DNA of 64,000 nucleotides from Pseudonocardia humida (GCF_023898865.1 NZ_JAGSOV010000044.1:18303-82302); one strand, 5' to 3'. Shown: positions 1-8,352, counted from the first letter of the stretch. The notes: generated from the letters alone by a model not told the origin. Program-made: numbers and translations.

Positions 1-552
1 GCGCTCCAGCGACGCGCGCAGCGCCGCCCGGCCGCGGTGGATCCTGCTCCGCACGGTACCCAGCTTCACCCCGAGGGTGGCGCCGATCTCCTCGTACGAC
101 AGCCCCTCCACGTCGCACAGGACGACGGCGGCCCGGAACTCCGGCGGCAGCTCGTCGAGCGCGGCCTGCAGCATCGGGTCGAGGTGGGTGTCGGAGAAGA
201 CCTGCTCGGGCTCCGGGCCGAGGCCCGGGATGCGGTCGGAGTCGTCGGGCAGCGCCTCCATGCGGATGCGCGTGCGCCTGCGGACCATGTCGAGGAAGAG
301 GTTCGTCGTGATCCGGTGCAGCCAGCCCTCGAACGTGCCGGGCCGGTAGGACGCCAGCGAGCGGAACACCCGGACGAACGTCTCCTGGGTGAGGTCCTCG
401 GCGTCGTGCGGGTTGCCGGTGAGCCGGTAGGCGAGCCGGTAGACGCGGTCGGCGTGGTCCCGGACGACCTCGTCCCAGCTCGGCGGCGTCCATTCGGCGT
501 CCTCGCCGGGCAACACGACGCCGCTCGGCGCCGTGACGGGGCCCTCGATCAT
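1..552 (-). CDS. sigE: ECF RNA polymerase sigma factor SigE (3' end cut by window)
   Basis: The reverse strand is open from an ATG at 552 to the window edge, giving 184 codons with no stop. The product shows sigma region 2 (VYRLAYRLTG, then DAEDLTQETFVRVFRSL, then FEGWLHRITTNLFLDMVRRR) and region 4 (LPPEFRAAVVLCDVEGLSYEEIG, ending in GTVRSRIHRGRAALR). It directs RNA polymerase to envelope and oxidative stress promoters. The SigE assignment rests on sequence type plus context: a divergent O-methyltransferase next door matches M. tuberculosis Rv1220c-Rv1221. The anti-sigma gene expected downstream lies outside the window. An ECF-type promoter lies 41-66 nt upstream of the start. Family certain, orthology very likely. 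Confidence -1.
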   Translation of the reverse strand, partial: MIEGPVTAPSGVVLPGEDAEWTPPSWDEVVRDHADRVYRLAYRLTGNPHDAEDLTQETFVRVFRSLASYRPGTFEGWLHRITTNLFLDMVRRRTRIRMEALPDDSDRIPGLGPEPEQVFSDTHLDPMLQAALDELPPEFRAAVVLCDVEGLSYEEIGATLGVKLGTVRSRIHRGRAALRASLER

Positions 553-592
553 CCTGGGTCGCACCTCCTGCAGCGGGTCGTGCCATCCGCCG

Positions 593-618
593 AACGAAGG
601 ACCGGCCACACTTGTTCC
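593..618 (-). promoter_or_regulatory. ECF (SigE/SigH-type) promoter upstream of sigE
   Basis: On the reverse strand GGAAC (618-614) is followed by 17 nt and CGTT (596-593), the classical spacing and sequence of SigE/SigH-class promoters. It points at the sigE start at 552. A weaker relative, GGAAC (671-667) with 17 nt to CGGT (649-646), lies further upstream. It suggests autoregulation or control by a related ECF factor. Inferred from sequence only. Confidence -1.
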
Positions 619-780
619 CCGGCCCCTCACCGGTCGACGACCCCGACCGATGCCATCAGACTGCCCGTTCCCCGTGATGGGAGGGTGAGAACGGTCTGAG
701 AGGAACCTGTGAAGTCACAGATGCACCCGTCCGGGCCAGGTTGCGCGGGTCCCGGGGGGACCGGGCAGTAGCCTTCGACC

Positions 781-1431
781 ATGACCGGCCATCCGGACGG
801 GTCCGTCGACCCGTGGTCGCTGCGCGACCACACCGAGGACTACCTCGCCGAGGACGAGGTGCTGCTCGCCGCGCGCGACGCCGCCACCCAGCTCGGCAGC
901 ACCCCGGTGAGCCCGGGGGCGGGCGCGGGCCTGCGGTTCCTCGCCGCCACGATCAACGCCAAGGCCGTCGTGGAGATCGGCACCGGGGCCGGCCTGAGCG
1001 GCCTGTGGCTGCTGCGCGGCATGACCCCCGACGGCGTCCTCACCTCGATCGACATCGACCCCGAGTTCCAACGGGTGGCCCGCAGGGCGTTCACCGCGGG
1101 CGGGCACGGCCCGTCCCGGCTGAGGCTGATCAACGGCCTGGGCCTGGAGGTCCTCCCCCGCCTCACCGACGGCGGCTACGACCTGGTCTTCATCGACACC
1201 GACCCGACCGACCACCCCCGCTACCTCGACGAGGCCGTGCGCCTGCTGCGCAACGGCGGCATCGTGGTCCTGAACCACGCCCTGGCGACCGGCGTCCCCG
1301 ACCCCGACTCCGACGCCCCCGCCCCCGTCCTGCTGCGCGAAGCCGCCCGCCAGGTCCGCAGCGACGACCGCCTGGTCCCGATGCTGCTCCCGCTGGGCAA
1401 CGGCCTCCTGGCCGCGGTCAAGAAGACCTGA
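781..1431 (+). CDS. SAM-dependent O-methyltransferase (Rv1220c-like)
   Basis: A 216-residue class I methyltransferase of the catechol/caffeoyl-CoA O-methyltransferase group (Methyltransf_3). Motif I is VVEIGTGAGLSGLWLLRG near residues 60-78, the acidic SAM-ribose residue is in LTSIDIDPE, and YDLVFIDTDPTDHPRYLDEA matches the DxxK/metal-site region of the family. Length is normal. A -10-like TAGCCT (769-774) lies 6 nt before the ATG, so the mRNA is probably leaderless. It is divergent from sigE, as in mycobacteria. The substrate is unknown. Confidence -1.
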   Translation: MTGHPDGSVDPWSLRDHTEDYLAEDEVLLAARDAATQLGSTPVSPGAGAGLRFLAATINAKAVVEIGTGAGLSGLWLLRGMTPDGVLTSIDIDPEFQRVARRAFTAGGHGPSRLRLINGLGLEVLPRLTDGGYDLVFIDTDPTDHPRYLDEAVRLLRNGGIVVLNHALATGVPDPDSDAPAPVLLREAARQVRSDDRLVPMLLPLGNGLLAAVKKT

Positions 1432-2023
1432 CCCTCCCCACCCCCGCCTTCCCGACGGACGTTGAGCGAGCGCGCACCTCGCTCAACGGGGTTGGCCGAG
1501 TGCCCCTCTCGCTCGGCCGATGCGCCGCGCCAGCGGCGCGAGGTGAGGCCAGGCGCGACGGCGCGCAGCGCCACTCCCCTCCCGAGGCCCCTGCTTGATC
1601 TGAGGTCGCCCGCCGCGTAAGCGCCTCTCACCCCGCCTTCGACCCACTCGCTCGCCCGAGGCTGGGCACGCCACCCCGCAACGTCCCTGCCTACTGAAGG
1701 CGTCCGCGCGGGTCCGCTCCGGGAGAAGAGCGCGTCGAAGGCGGGGTGAAGAGCGCCTCCGGCGGGCCTCGGCTCCAGCAGGGGGCACTTCTCCGGGGGG
1801 CTGCCGGGGGAGATGGCGGGCTTCGGCGGGGGTCCCGGGGCACCGCGCGCACCGGGTGGCCACCGCGCACACGTCCCGACATGTGCGCGGTGGAGAGTAG
1901 GGGCGCGCGGTGGCCGGTGGGTGTGCGCGGTCCGCGGTCGCGGAGCGCACCCCACCAAAGCGGACGAGAGTGGCTCTCGTCCCGCCCAGCGCAACGAGAG
2001 TCGCTCTCGTGCGTGCGGAGGGC
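1432..2023. other. Non-coding convergent gap with inverted repeats
   Basis: About 590 nt between the ends of the methyltransferase gene and glgC. No convincing gene is seen on either strand. It contains a perfect 16-bp inverted repeat (1628-1643 with 1734-1749) and two near-identical hairpins close to the glgC stop. The first 150 nt are rich in GAGCGAGC/GCTCGC-like words. Confidence -1.
1964..2010. terminator. Twin hairpins downstream of glgC
   Basis: Two copies of an identical 7-bp stem, ACGAGAG/CTCTCGT, each with a 3-nt loop (TGG, then TCG), at 1964-1980 and 1994-2010. They lie between convergent genes, 13 nt from the glgC stop, and probably act as a bidirectional terminator or belong to a small palindromic repeat family. 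Confidence -1.
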
Positions 2024-3274
2024 TCAGAGCGCGGTGGCGCCCTTGCCGATCACGACGACGCCGCCCTGGCTGACCGTGTACCTGGCGCGGTCGAGGGAGA
2101 GGTCGACGCCGACGAGGGCTCCGTCGGGCACCGACACGTTCTTGTCCAGGATCGCCCCGCGGACCACGGCCCCGCGGCCCACCCGGGTGCCCGGGAGGAC
2201 GACCGAGTCGGACACCTCGGCGCCGGCTTCGATGCGGACGTTGGGGCTGATCACCGAGCGGCGGACGATGGCGCCGGAGATGATCGTGCCCGCGCCGACG
2301 ATCGAGTCCTGGGCGATGCCGCCCTCGACGAACTTGGCCGGGGGCAGCGGGGCGGAGGCCGTGCGGATGGGCCAGCGCTCGTTGTAGAGGTTGAAGATGG
2401 GGTGCACCGAGACGAGGTCGGTGTGGGCCTCGTAGTAGGCGTCGAGGGTGCCGACGTCGCGCCAGTAGCCTGCGTCGCGGTCGGTGGCGCCGGGGACGAC
2501 GTTGTCGGCGAAGTCGTACACGTACGCGTCGCCCTGGTCGACCATGCGCGGGATGATGTCGCCGCCCATGTCGTGGTCGGAGTCGTCGTCCTCGGCGTCG
2601 GCGCGCAGGGCGTCGAGCAGGGCCTCGGTGGTGAAGATGTAGTTGCCCATGGAGGCGAAGGTGACGTCGGGGTCGTCGGGGGTGCCGGGCGGCTCGGAGG
2701 GCTTCTCCAGGAACTCGGTGATGTGCCCGTCGGCGTCGGAGTTGATCACGCCGAAGGCCTTGGCCTCGGCGCGCGGCACCCGGATGCCGGCCACCGTGCA
2801 CCCGGCGCCGCTGGCCACGTGCTGGGCCAGCATCTGGCTGGGGTCCATGCGGTAGACGTGGTCGGCGCCGAACACCGCGATGTAGTCGGGGTGCTCGTCG
2901 TAGACGAGGTTGAGGCTCTGGTAGATCGCGTCGGCGCTGCCGGTGTACCAGCGGCGCCCGAGCCGCTGCTGGGCCGGGACGGTGGTGATGTACTGCCCCA
3001 GCACGCTGGACAGCCGCCACGTGGTGGAGATGTGGCGGTCGAGCGAGTGCGACTTGTACTGCGTGAGCACGCAGATGCGGTGCAGCCCGGCGTTGACCAG
3101 GTTGGACAGCACGAAGTCGATGAGCCGGTAGTTGCCGCCGAAGGGCACGGCGGGCTTGGCCCGGTCGGCGGTGAGCGGCCACAGCCGCTTGCCCTCGCCA
3201 CCGGCGAGGACGATGCCCAGCACGTTGGCCGAGAAGCCCTGCGGGAGGGCGACGGTGGTGCGTGCGCCGGTCAT
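2024..3274 (-). CDS. glgC: Glucose-1-phosphate adenylyltransferase
   Basis: Makes ADP-glucose from glucose-1-phosphate and ATP. The 416-residue product starts at ATG 3274. It has the nucleotidyltransferase signature LAGGEGKRLWPLT followed by RAKPAVPFGGNYRLIDF at the N terminus, SADAIYQSLN, FGADHVYRMD and GYWRDVGT, then a left-handed beta-helix C terminus (GTIISGAIVRRSVISPNVRI). Length is normal. An upstream in-frame extension exists but lacks family similarity and runs through the shared 197-nt divergent promoter region. The gene is divergent from glgM, the arrangement of Rv1213/Rv1212c. In this lineage ADP-glucose feeds maltose-1-phosphate and the GlgE alpha-glucan pathway. Confidence -1.
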   Translation of the reverse strand: MTGARTTVALPQGFSANVLGIVLAGGEGKRLWPLTADRAKPAVPFGGNYRLIDFVLSNLVNAGLHRICVLTQYKSHSLDRHISTTWRLSSVLGQYITTVPAQQRLGRRWYTGSADAIYQSLNLVYDEHPDYIAVFGADHVYRMDPSQMLAQHVASGAGCTVAGIRVPRAEAKAFGVINSDADGHITEFLEKPSEPPGTPDDPDVTFASMGNYIFTTEALLDALRADAEDDDSDHDMGGDIIPRMVDQGDAYVYDFADNVVPGATDRDAGYWRDVGTLDAYYEAHTDLVSVHPIFNLYNERWPIRTASAPLPPAKFVEGGIAQDSIVGAGTIISGAIVRRSVISPNVRIEAGAEVSDSVVLPGTRVGRGAVVRGAILDKNVSVPDGALVGVDLSLDRARYTVSQGGVVVIGKGATAL

Positions 3275-3471
3275 GCGGTCCACCCCACGATGACGGGGCC
3301 CGTGGTGCTCACCGCGCTCGTCGCGGGTTCCGGACCGGTCGGCAGCGTCGTCACCTGGCCGACAGTAGTGCGCGACCGTGCGGGAGGGCCACACGGAGCG
3401 GATGTCGGGTGGGCGAACTCGGTGCGGGCAAACCCCCCCTCGCGGCACCCTCCAGGGGCTACCGTCGCCGC

Positions 3472-4641
3472 GTGCGGATCGGCCTGCTCACCCGAGAGTT
3501 CCCCCCGGACGTCTACGGCGGGGCGGGAGTGCACGTCGAGTACCTGGCGCCGGCCCTGGCCGGGCTGGTCGACGTGGAGGTGCACTGCTTCGGCGAGCCG
3601 CGCCCGGCGCCGCCGGGGATCGCGGTGCGCGCCTACCAGCCGCCGTCCGCGCTGGAGGAGGCCAACCCGGCGCTGCAGACCCTCGGCGTCGACCTGTCGA
3701 TGGTGGCCGGGCTGGGCGGGGTCGACCTGGCCCACTCGCACACCTGGTACGCCAACATGGCCGGGCACCTGGCCAAGGTCCTGCACGGCGTCCCGCACGT
3801 CGTGACGGCGCACTCGCTGGAGCCGCGCCGGCCGTGGAAGGCCGAGCAGCTCGGCGGCGGCTACCGGTTGTCGTCGTGGGTGGAGCGCACGGCCTACGAG
3901 TCGGCCGACGCCGTGATCGCGGTCAGCGAGGGCATGCGCCGCGACGTGCTCGACTGCTACCCGGCGCTCGACCCGGCCCGCGTGCACGTCGTGCACAACG
4001 GCATCGACACCGGCTTCTACCAGCCCGACCCGGCCCGGGACGCGCTGCTGCGCGCCGGCGTCGACCCCGACCGCCCGAGCGTGGTGTTCGTGGGCCGGAT
4101 CACCCGCCAGAAGGGCGTGGGCCACCTGGTGGCCGCGGCCCACCACATCGACCCCGAGGCGCAGATCGTGCTCTGCGCGGGCGCCCCGGACACCCGCGAG
4201 ATCGCCGAGGAGACCGAGCGGGCGGTGGCCGAGCTGAGCGCGGCCCGCCGGCACGTCGTCTGGGTGCGCGGGATGCTGCCCACGGCCGACGTCCGCCAGC
4301 TCCTGTCGGCGGCGACGGTGTTCGTGTGCCCGTCGGTGTACGAGCCGCTGGGCATCGTCAACCTGGAGGCGATGGGCTGCGGCACCGCGGTGGTGGCCTC
4401 CGACGTCGGCGGCATCCCCGAGGTGGTGGCCGACGGCGAGACGGGGCTGCTGGTGCACTTCGACGAGCACGGGGTCGAGGAGTTCCGCTCGGGGCTGGCC
4501 GCCGCGGTGAACGCGCTGCTGGCCGACCCGGCGCGGGCGGCGGCGATGGGCGCCGCGGGCCGCGAGCGCGCCGTGCGGGAGTTCGCCTGGACGCAGGCGG
4601 CGGCACGGACGGTGGAGATCTACCGGGGCCTGCTGCCCTGA
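3472..4641 (+). CDS. glgM: GT4 glycosyltransferase, alpha-maltose-1-phosphate synthase type
   Basis: A 389-residue GT-B glycosyltransferase similar to mycobacterial GlgM/GlgA (Rv1212c), which joins ADP-glucose to glucose-1-phosphate to give maltose-1-phosphate for GlgE. Visible motifs are LTREFPPDVYGGAGVHVEYL at the N terminus, HTWYANMAGHLAK, VVFVGRITRQKGVGHL, and the GT4 donor-site motif SVYEPLGIVNLEAMGCG. GTG 3472 is chosen because similarity begins there and a -10-like TACCGT (3460-3465) lies 6 nt upstream, which suggests a leaderless start. Older annotations call the family glycogen synthase GlgA. The enzyme family is certain; the maltose-1-phosphate product is inferred. Confidence -1.
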   Translation: MRIGLLTREFPPDVYGGAGVHVEYLAPALAGLVDVEVHCFGEPRPAPPGIAVRAYQPPSALEEANPALQTLGVDLSMVAGLGGVDLAHSHTWYANMAGHLAKVLHGVPHVVTAHSLEPRRPWKAEQLGGGYRLSSWVERTAYESADAVIAVSEGMRRDVLDCYPALDPARVHVVHNGIDTGFYQPDPARDALLRAGVDPDRPSVVFVGRITRQKGVGHLVAAAHHIDPEAQIVLCAGAPDTREIAEETERAVAELSAARRHVVWVRGMLPTADVRQLLSAATVFVCPSVYEPLGIVNLEAMGCGTAVVASDVGGIPEVVADGETGLLVHFDEHGVEEFRSGLAAAVNALLADPARAAAMGAAGRERAVREFAWTQAAARTVEIYRGLLP

Positions 4642-4657
4642 GGTCGTGGGCGGGGCG

Positions 4658-5212
4658 TCACGCCCGGCCCCTGACCCGGGCGCGGTGGGCGGCCACGGCC
4701 GAGCGGTTGGCGCAGGGCCCGGAGCAGTAGCGGCGGGCGGCGTTGCGGGAGGTGTCGGCGAAGACCCGCTCGCAGCCATCGGCCGCGCACCTGCCGTGGC
4801 GGTCGACGCCGTACTCGGAGACCAGCATCGCCAGCGCGAACGCCGTGGTGGCCCGGACCCGCTCGACGAGGTCGGCCTCCGGCGGCGAGTAGTGCAGGTG
4901 CCACGGCTGTCCGTCGTGGCCGGACAGGTGCGGTTCGACGGTGACGTCGGCCAGCAGCCCGTTGACCGCGGCCGCGGCGGCGTCCAGGTCGGGGGCGTCG
5001 AAGACGGTGCGCAGCCGGCGCGCCCATGCCCGCATGGCGGGCTCGACCGAGGCGGGCGCCCGCGCGGCCAGGAAGTTGGCCTCCCGCAGCACGGCGCGCA
5101 TGCGGTCGGGGGCCGGCTTGTCCTCGGCCGGCTCGCCGCGGGTCCGCGAGATCGCGTTCACCAGCGCGACGGCGGCTCCCAGCGCGTCGCTGCGGTAACC
5201 GATGAAGTCCAT
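4658..5212 (-). CDS. CGNR zinc finger / ABATE domain protein
   Basis: A 184-residue protein with an N-terminal ABATE-like helical domain (about 1-130) and a C-terminal CGNR zinc finger. The finger reads CAADGCERVFAD, then SRNAARRYCS, then CANRSAVAAHRAR, so the C-x4-C...C-x3-C ligands and the NR motif are intact. Family members are putative stress-linked transcription regulators; no target is known. It is convergent with glgM (16 nt apart) and divergent from a 62-residue zinc-ribbon gene across 43 nt that are unusually AT-rich for this DNA and must hold both promoters. Confidence -1.
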   Translation of the reverse strand: MDFIGYRSDALGAAVALVNAISRTRGEPAEDKPAPDRMRAVLREANFLAARAPASVEPAMRAWARRLRTVFDAPDLDAAAAAVNGLLADVTVEPHLSGHDGQPWHLHYSPPEADLVERVRATTAFALAMLVSEYGVDRHGRCAADGCERVFADTSRNAARRYCSGPCANRSAVAAHRARVRGRA

Positions 5213-5255
5213 TTAACAATTACTCCGGGGCGCCGATGGATGTAAGATGTGAAGA

Positions 5256-5444
5256 GTGAACACAGCTTACCGGGAGGAGCCCGCGGCAGCGTCCTGCGCG
5301 CGGTGCGGATGGCCGACGACCGAGGGCGCCGTGCTCTCGACGCACCACACGTCCGAGGGGTGGGTGCGCTACCGGCGCTGCCCGTGCGGCTCGGTCACCA
5401 TCGAGCTCGTACAGCTCGACGAGCGCCGCACCGTCCACGCCTGA
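5256..5444 (+). CDS. Small zinc-ribbon-like protein
   Basis: A 62-residue protein starting at GTG 5256. Two cysteine pairs, CARCGW near residue 14 and CPCGS near residue 43, suggest a zinc ribbon. The rest is polar. It shares a 43-nt divergent promoter region with the CGNR regulator, so the two may be co-regulated. Similar short proteins occur in Pseudonocardia-type genomes, but no function is known to me. Likely a real gene, function unknown. Confidence -1.
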   Translation: MNTAYREEPAAASCARCGWPTTEGAVLSTHHTSEGWVRYRRCPCGSVTIELVQLDERRTVHA

Positions 5445-5493
5445 CGCGCGCCGGACCTGCGATCGAACCGACCGACCGGCCGGGGCAAACGCG

Positions 5494-5534
5494 AACGGCA
5501 CCCCCGCGCGGGCGAACCGCACGGGAGTGCCGTT
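5494..5534. terminator. Bidirectional terminator hairpin
   Basis: AACGGCAC (5494-5501) pairs with GTGCCGTT (5527-5534). Inner CCCG/CGGG bases can extend the stem. It lies between the convergent zinc-ribbon gene and the DUF3117 gene. Confidence -1.
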
Positions 5535-5576
5535 AACGTGTCGTGGGAGCCCGCACCGCCGCGGGCCCGGGGTCGT

Positions 5577-5744
5577 TCAGCCGGCAGCGGCCTTGAGGGC
5601 GTCGCCGAGGTCGCTGGCCTCCTCGGCCGACATCTCGACGACCAGTCGACCTCCGCCCTCGAGGGGAACGCGCATCACGATGCCCCGACCCTCCTTGGTC
5701 ACCTCCAGGGGACCGTCACCGGTCCGGGGCTTCATCGCCGCCAT
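5577..5744 (-). CDS. DUF3117 family protein (Rv1211-like)
   Basis: A 55-residue protein translated from ATG 5744 to TGA 5577. It shows the family's conserved start MAAMKPRTGDGPLEVTKEGR and the continuation VMRVPLEGGGRLVVEMSAEE. A strong ribosome site (GGAGGAGG) precedes the start. The family is nearly universal in actinobacteria and has no established function. It follows tag and the DivIVA-like gene as in Rv1209-Rv1211, which supports the call. Confidence -1.
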   Translation of the reverse strand: MAAMKPRTGDGPLEVTKEGRGIVMRVPLEGGGRLVVEMSAEEASDLGDALKAAAG

Positions 5745-5885
5745 CTCCTGCCTCCTCCATCGTCGTTGCAGGGTGCCGCAACGCGGGGAGAGCGCGCGGC
5801 GGGGATGCTGCGAACATCTTTCCCCATCAGTCGGACGCGGGCGAAGCGGGAGCGATCAACTCGCCGAAGCGTTCACCCTCTGCGA

Positions 5886-6443
5886 CTACGGCGTCACTGC
5901 GCGCCAACACCCCTGGACGTGGTCGTCGACCAGGCCGGCGGCCTGCATCAGCGCGTAGCAGGTGGTCGGTCCGACGAAGCGCAGCCCCCGGCGCTTGAGC
6001 TCGCGGGCCATCGCCGTCGACTCCGGTGTGGTCGCCGGCACGTCGCCCATCGCGGCGGGTCGTACGCGTGTGGTCGGGTCGGGCGCGAACGACCAGAGCA
6101 GCTCGTCGAGCGGGACGTCGAGCTCCAGCACCCGCCCGGCGTTGTGGATCGTGGCCTCGATCTTGGCCCGGTTGCGGACGATGCCGGCGTCGCCGAGCAG
6201 GCGCTGGACGTCGGCGGGCCCGAACGCGGCCACCACCGCCGGGTCGAACCCGGCGAAGGCCGCCCGGAACGCCGGGCGCTTGCGCAGGATGACCAGCCAG
6301 GACAGCCCCGACTGGAAGGCCTCCAGGCTCAGCCGCTCGAACAGCGCCGTGACCCCGTGCAGGGGTCGGCCCCACTCGTCGTCGTGGTAGGCGATGTAGT
6401 CCGGGGCGCTCGTCGCCCAGGCGCAGCGCTGCGGCTCACCCAC
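5886..6443 (-). CDS. tag: DNA-3-methyladenine glycosylase I
   Basis: Removes 3-methyladenine from alkylated DNA to start base-excision repair. The 185-residue product starts at GTG 6443. It has the family opening RCAWA...YHDDEWGRPLHG, the helix-hairpin-helix region around GIVRNRAKIEATIHNA, and the C-terminal DDHVQGCW. Zinc ligands known from E. coli Tag (Cys4, His17, His175, Cys179) are matched here by Cys7, His20, His175 and Cys179. It overlaps the upstream SRPBCC gene by 8 nt and probably shares its mRNA. Confidence -1.
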   Translation of the reverse strand: MGEPQRCAWATSAPDYIAYHDDEWGRPLHGVTALFERLSLEAFQSGLSWLVILRKRPAFRAAFAGFDPAVVAAFGPADVQRLLGDAGIVRNRAKIEATIHNAGRVLELDVPLDELLWSFAPDPTTRVRPAAMGDVPATTPESTAMARELKRRGLRFVGPTTCYALMQAAGLVDDHVQGCWRAVTP

Positions 6444-6906
6444 CGGGCGCCCTCCGCGCCGCCTCGACCTGGCGGGCCATCCGGCGCAGCGAGTACCGCA
6501 CCCCCCAGCGCATCGCCGGCCGCACGACCGGCCAGCCCAGCCGGCCCAGGGCCCCGAGGGGCAGGTCGAGCAGCTCGGTCCAGACGAACCGGGACCGCTC
6601 CGGCGCCAGCTCCACCACCTCGAAGACGCCCTCGCCGCGGATGACGCGCCCCAGGTGGCGCACGTCGCAGCGGTGCGGCGGCTCCCACCGCACGATCTCC
6701 ATCCGGTCGGCGACCCCGAGCGGGCCGACGCCGGTGACCGCGGTCATCCGGGCCCCCAGGTGGCGCCCGTCGCCGGGCCCGTCGACCGAGACGCGCGTGC
6801 CGAGCATCCAGCGGCCCTGACCGGGCCAGTCGGTGACGGCGTCCCAGACGGCCTCGGCGGGGGCGTCGACGTCGACGGTGACGGTGATCTCCGCGGGACG
6901 TCTCAC
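6436..6906 (-). CDS. SRPBCC family protein (polyketide cyclase/START-like)
   Basis: A 156-residue helix-grip protein. It begins with the typical ITVTVDVDAPAEAVWDAVTDWPGQGRWM and ends in the long amphipathic helix YSLRRMARQVEAARR. The fold binds hydrophobic ligands; no substrate can be named. The ATG at 6906 overlaps the TGA of the DivIVA-like gene (4 nt), and its 3' end overlaps tag. In the matching mycobacterial segment Rv1209 and Rv1210 are adjacent, so this gene appears to be an insertion there. Confidence -1.
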   Translation of the reverse strand: MRRPAEITVTVDVDAPAEAVWDAVTDWPGQGRWMLGTRVSVDGPGDGRHLGARMTAVTGVGPLGVADRMEIVRWEPPHRCDVRHLGRVIRGEGVFEVVELAPERSRFVWTELLDLPLGALGRLGWPVVRPAMRWGVRYSLRRMARQVEAARRAPGG

Positions 6907-7292
6907 GCCTCGCCCTCCTCGCCCGCGCGGTGGGCGCTCGTCGTTCCGTTGACGGCCGCGCTGCGCTCCGCGCCCACCCGCGACTCCAGCTCCCGCACCC
7001 GCGCCGCCAGCTCGGCCCGCTCCAGGGCGCCCCGGTCGAGCTCGTCGGCCAGCCGGCCCAGGGCCCAGTCGACCTCGTCCATCCGGTAGCCCCGCACGAC
7101 CTGCTGGAAGCGCAGGTCGCGGACGTCGCGCCCGTGGACCTCTCCCGCGGGCAGCCGGGTGGGCGTGGCCCCGGGGGGCAGCGCGGACAGCTCCTCCCCC
7201 CGCCCGAACACGAGCGCGGACAGCCCGAAGACCGCCGCCGCGACGGCGGCGATGACCAGGAGGTAGATCAGCGCCGTACCCACGGTGTTCAT
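6903..7292 (-). CDS. DivIVA-domain membrane protein (Rv1209-like)
   Basis: A 129-residue protein with one N-terminal membrane helix (about residues 6-28, LIYLLVIAAVAAAVFGLSALVF). A short DivIVA motif follows near residues 60-85 (FQQVVRGYRMDEVDWALGRL), then a charged coiled coil. DivIVA-like proteins mark curved or polar membrane and help direct polar growth. The next gene upstream on this strand is gpgS, as in Rv1208-Rv1209. ATG 7292 is chosen because it starts the membrane helix. Family call good, exact role unknown. Confidence -1.
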   Translation of the reverse strand: MNTVGTALIYLLVIAAVAAAVFGLSALVFGRGEELSALPPGATPTRLPAGEVHGRDVRDLRFQQVVRGYRMDEVDWALGRLADELDRGALERAELAARVRELESRVGAERSAAVNGTTSAHRAGEEGEA

Positions 7293-7366
7293 CTCACCAC
7301 GGACACCTGACAAGCCGGTGTGAACGCGCGGCCCGTCGCCCGCCCGGATGGCGCCGCCCGCCGGCC

Positions 7367-8296
7367 TCAGCGGACGAGGACCTCGCGCATCGGGGGTCGG
7401 TCGGCCACGGCGACCGGGGTGGAGGTCGCCAGCCACTCGCCGTCGACCTGCAGGAACTGCACGAGTGCGCCGCCGGCGTCCGGCACGCCGAGCCGGCCGA
7501 GCGCCGCGGCCAGGATCTGGCGGGCCATCGCGCCCAGCTGCACCAGCGACCGGTTGCGGTGCTTGCGCACCCCCAGGTTGACCTGGGCGATGCCGTCGAC
7601 GCCGGTGCGCTCGAAGGTGTCGAGCAGCAGGCCGATCTCCACCCCGTAGCCCGCGGCGAACGGCACCGACTCCAGCAGCGCGCGGGTGCCGGCGTACTCG
7701 CCGCCCAGCGGTTGAACGACGCCGGCGAGCTCGGGGCGCAGCGCGGCCAGCAGCGGGCGGACCAGCAGCTCGGTGACGCGGCCGCCGCCCGTGTCGGCCT
7801 GGGTGGTCTCCAGCCGCAGCGGGCGCCGGTAGAAGCCCTTGACCAGCTCGACGCCCGTCTCGACCAGCAGCGGGCCGAGCAGCGCCGGGACGAAGCCGGG
7901 GTCGAAGTCGACGAGGTCGGAGTCGATGTAGCAGATGACGTCGCCGGTGGTGGCGGCCAGCGAGCGCCACAGCACCTCGCCCTTGCCCTCGCGCGGCTCC
8001 AGGTCGGCCAGGACGTCGGTGCGCAGCACGACGCGCGCGCCTGCCGCGGCCGCCACCTCGACGGTGCGGTCGGTCGAGCCGGAGTCGACCACGACGAGCT
8101 CGTCGACCAGCGGGGCCGGGCCCGTGGTCAGCCCGACGATGGCCGCGACGATCGCGCCGACCGTCGCCTCCTCGTCGAGCGCGGGCAGCACCACCGACAC
8201 CCGGCGGCCCGCCTTGGCCGCCACCAGCTCGTCGACGGTCCACGACGGTTCCTGCCACGTGCGGCGGGCGAACCACTGCTCGGTCACGGCGTCCAT
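7367..8296 (-). CDS. gpgS: Glucosyl-3-phosphoglycerate synthase
   Basis: A 309-residue GT81-type glycosyltransferase that transfers glucose to 3-phosphoglycerate, the first step of methylglucose lipopolysaccharide synthesis. Motifs: SVVLPALDEEATVGAIV (nucleotide-sugar site), LVDELVVVDSGSTDRT, CYIDSDLVDFDPGFV (metal-binding DxD region), VQPLGGEYAGTRALLESVPF and YGVEIGLLLD. Length fits the family. It sits between the DivIVA-like gene and folP2 as in Rv1207-Rv1209. ATG 8296 starts right where homology begins. Confidence -1.
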   Translation of the reverse strand: MDAVTEQWFARRTWQEPSWTVDELVAAKAGRRVSVVLPALDEEATVGAIVAAIVGLTTGPAPLVDELVVVDSGSTDRTVEVAAAAGARVVLRTDVLADLEPREGKGEVLWRSLAATTGDVICYIDSDLVDFDPGFVPALLGPLLVETGVELVKGFYRRPLRLETTQADTGGGRVTELLVRPLLAALRPELAGVVQPLGGEYAGTRALLESVPFAAGYGVEIGLLLDTFERTGVDGIAQVNLGVRKHRNRSLVQLGAMARQILAAALGRLGVPDAGGALVQFLQVDGEWLATSTPVAVADRPPMREVLVR

Positions 8297-8352
8297 GGGC
8301 ACTCCTGGCTGCTCGTCCGGTCCGGGGAGACCGGCGGCGCTGCCGGGGCGCG

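Noticed and set aside
1485..1560. Third copy of the 78-bp mini-ORF repeat
   Set aside because: Shares GAGCGAGC and GCTCGGCCG words only; no alignable full-length copy and no coupled frame.
1221..3182. Very long reverse open frame overlapping glgC and the convergent gap
   Set aside because: Arg/Pro/Ala-rich composition typical of shadow frames in GC-rich DNA; glgC occupies another frame.
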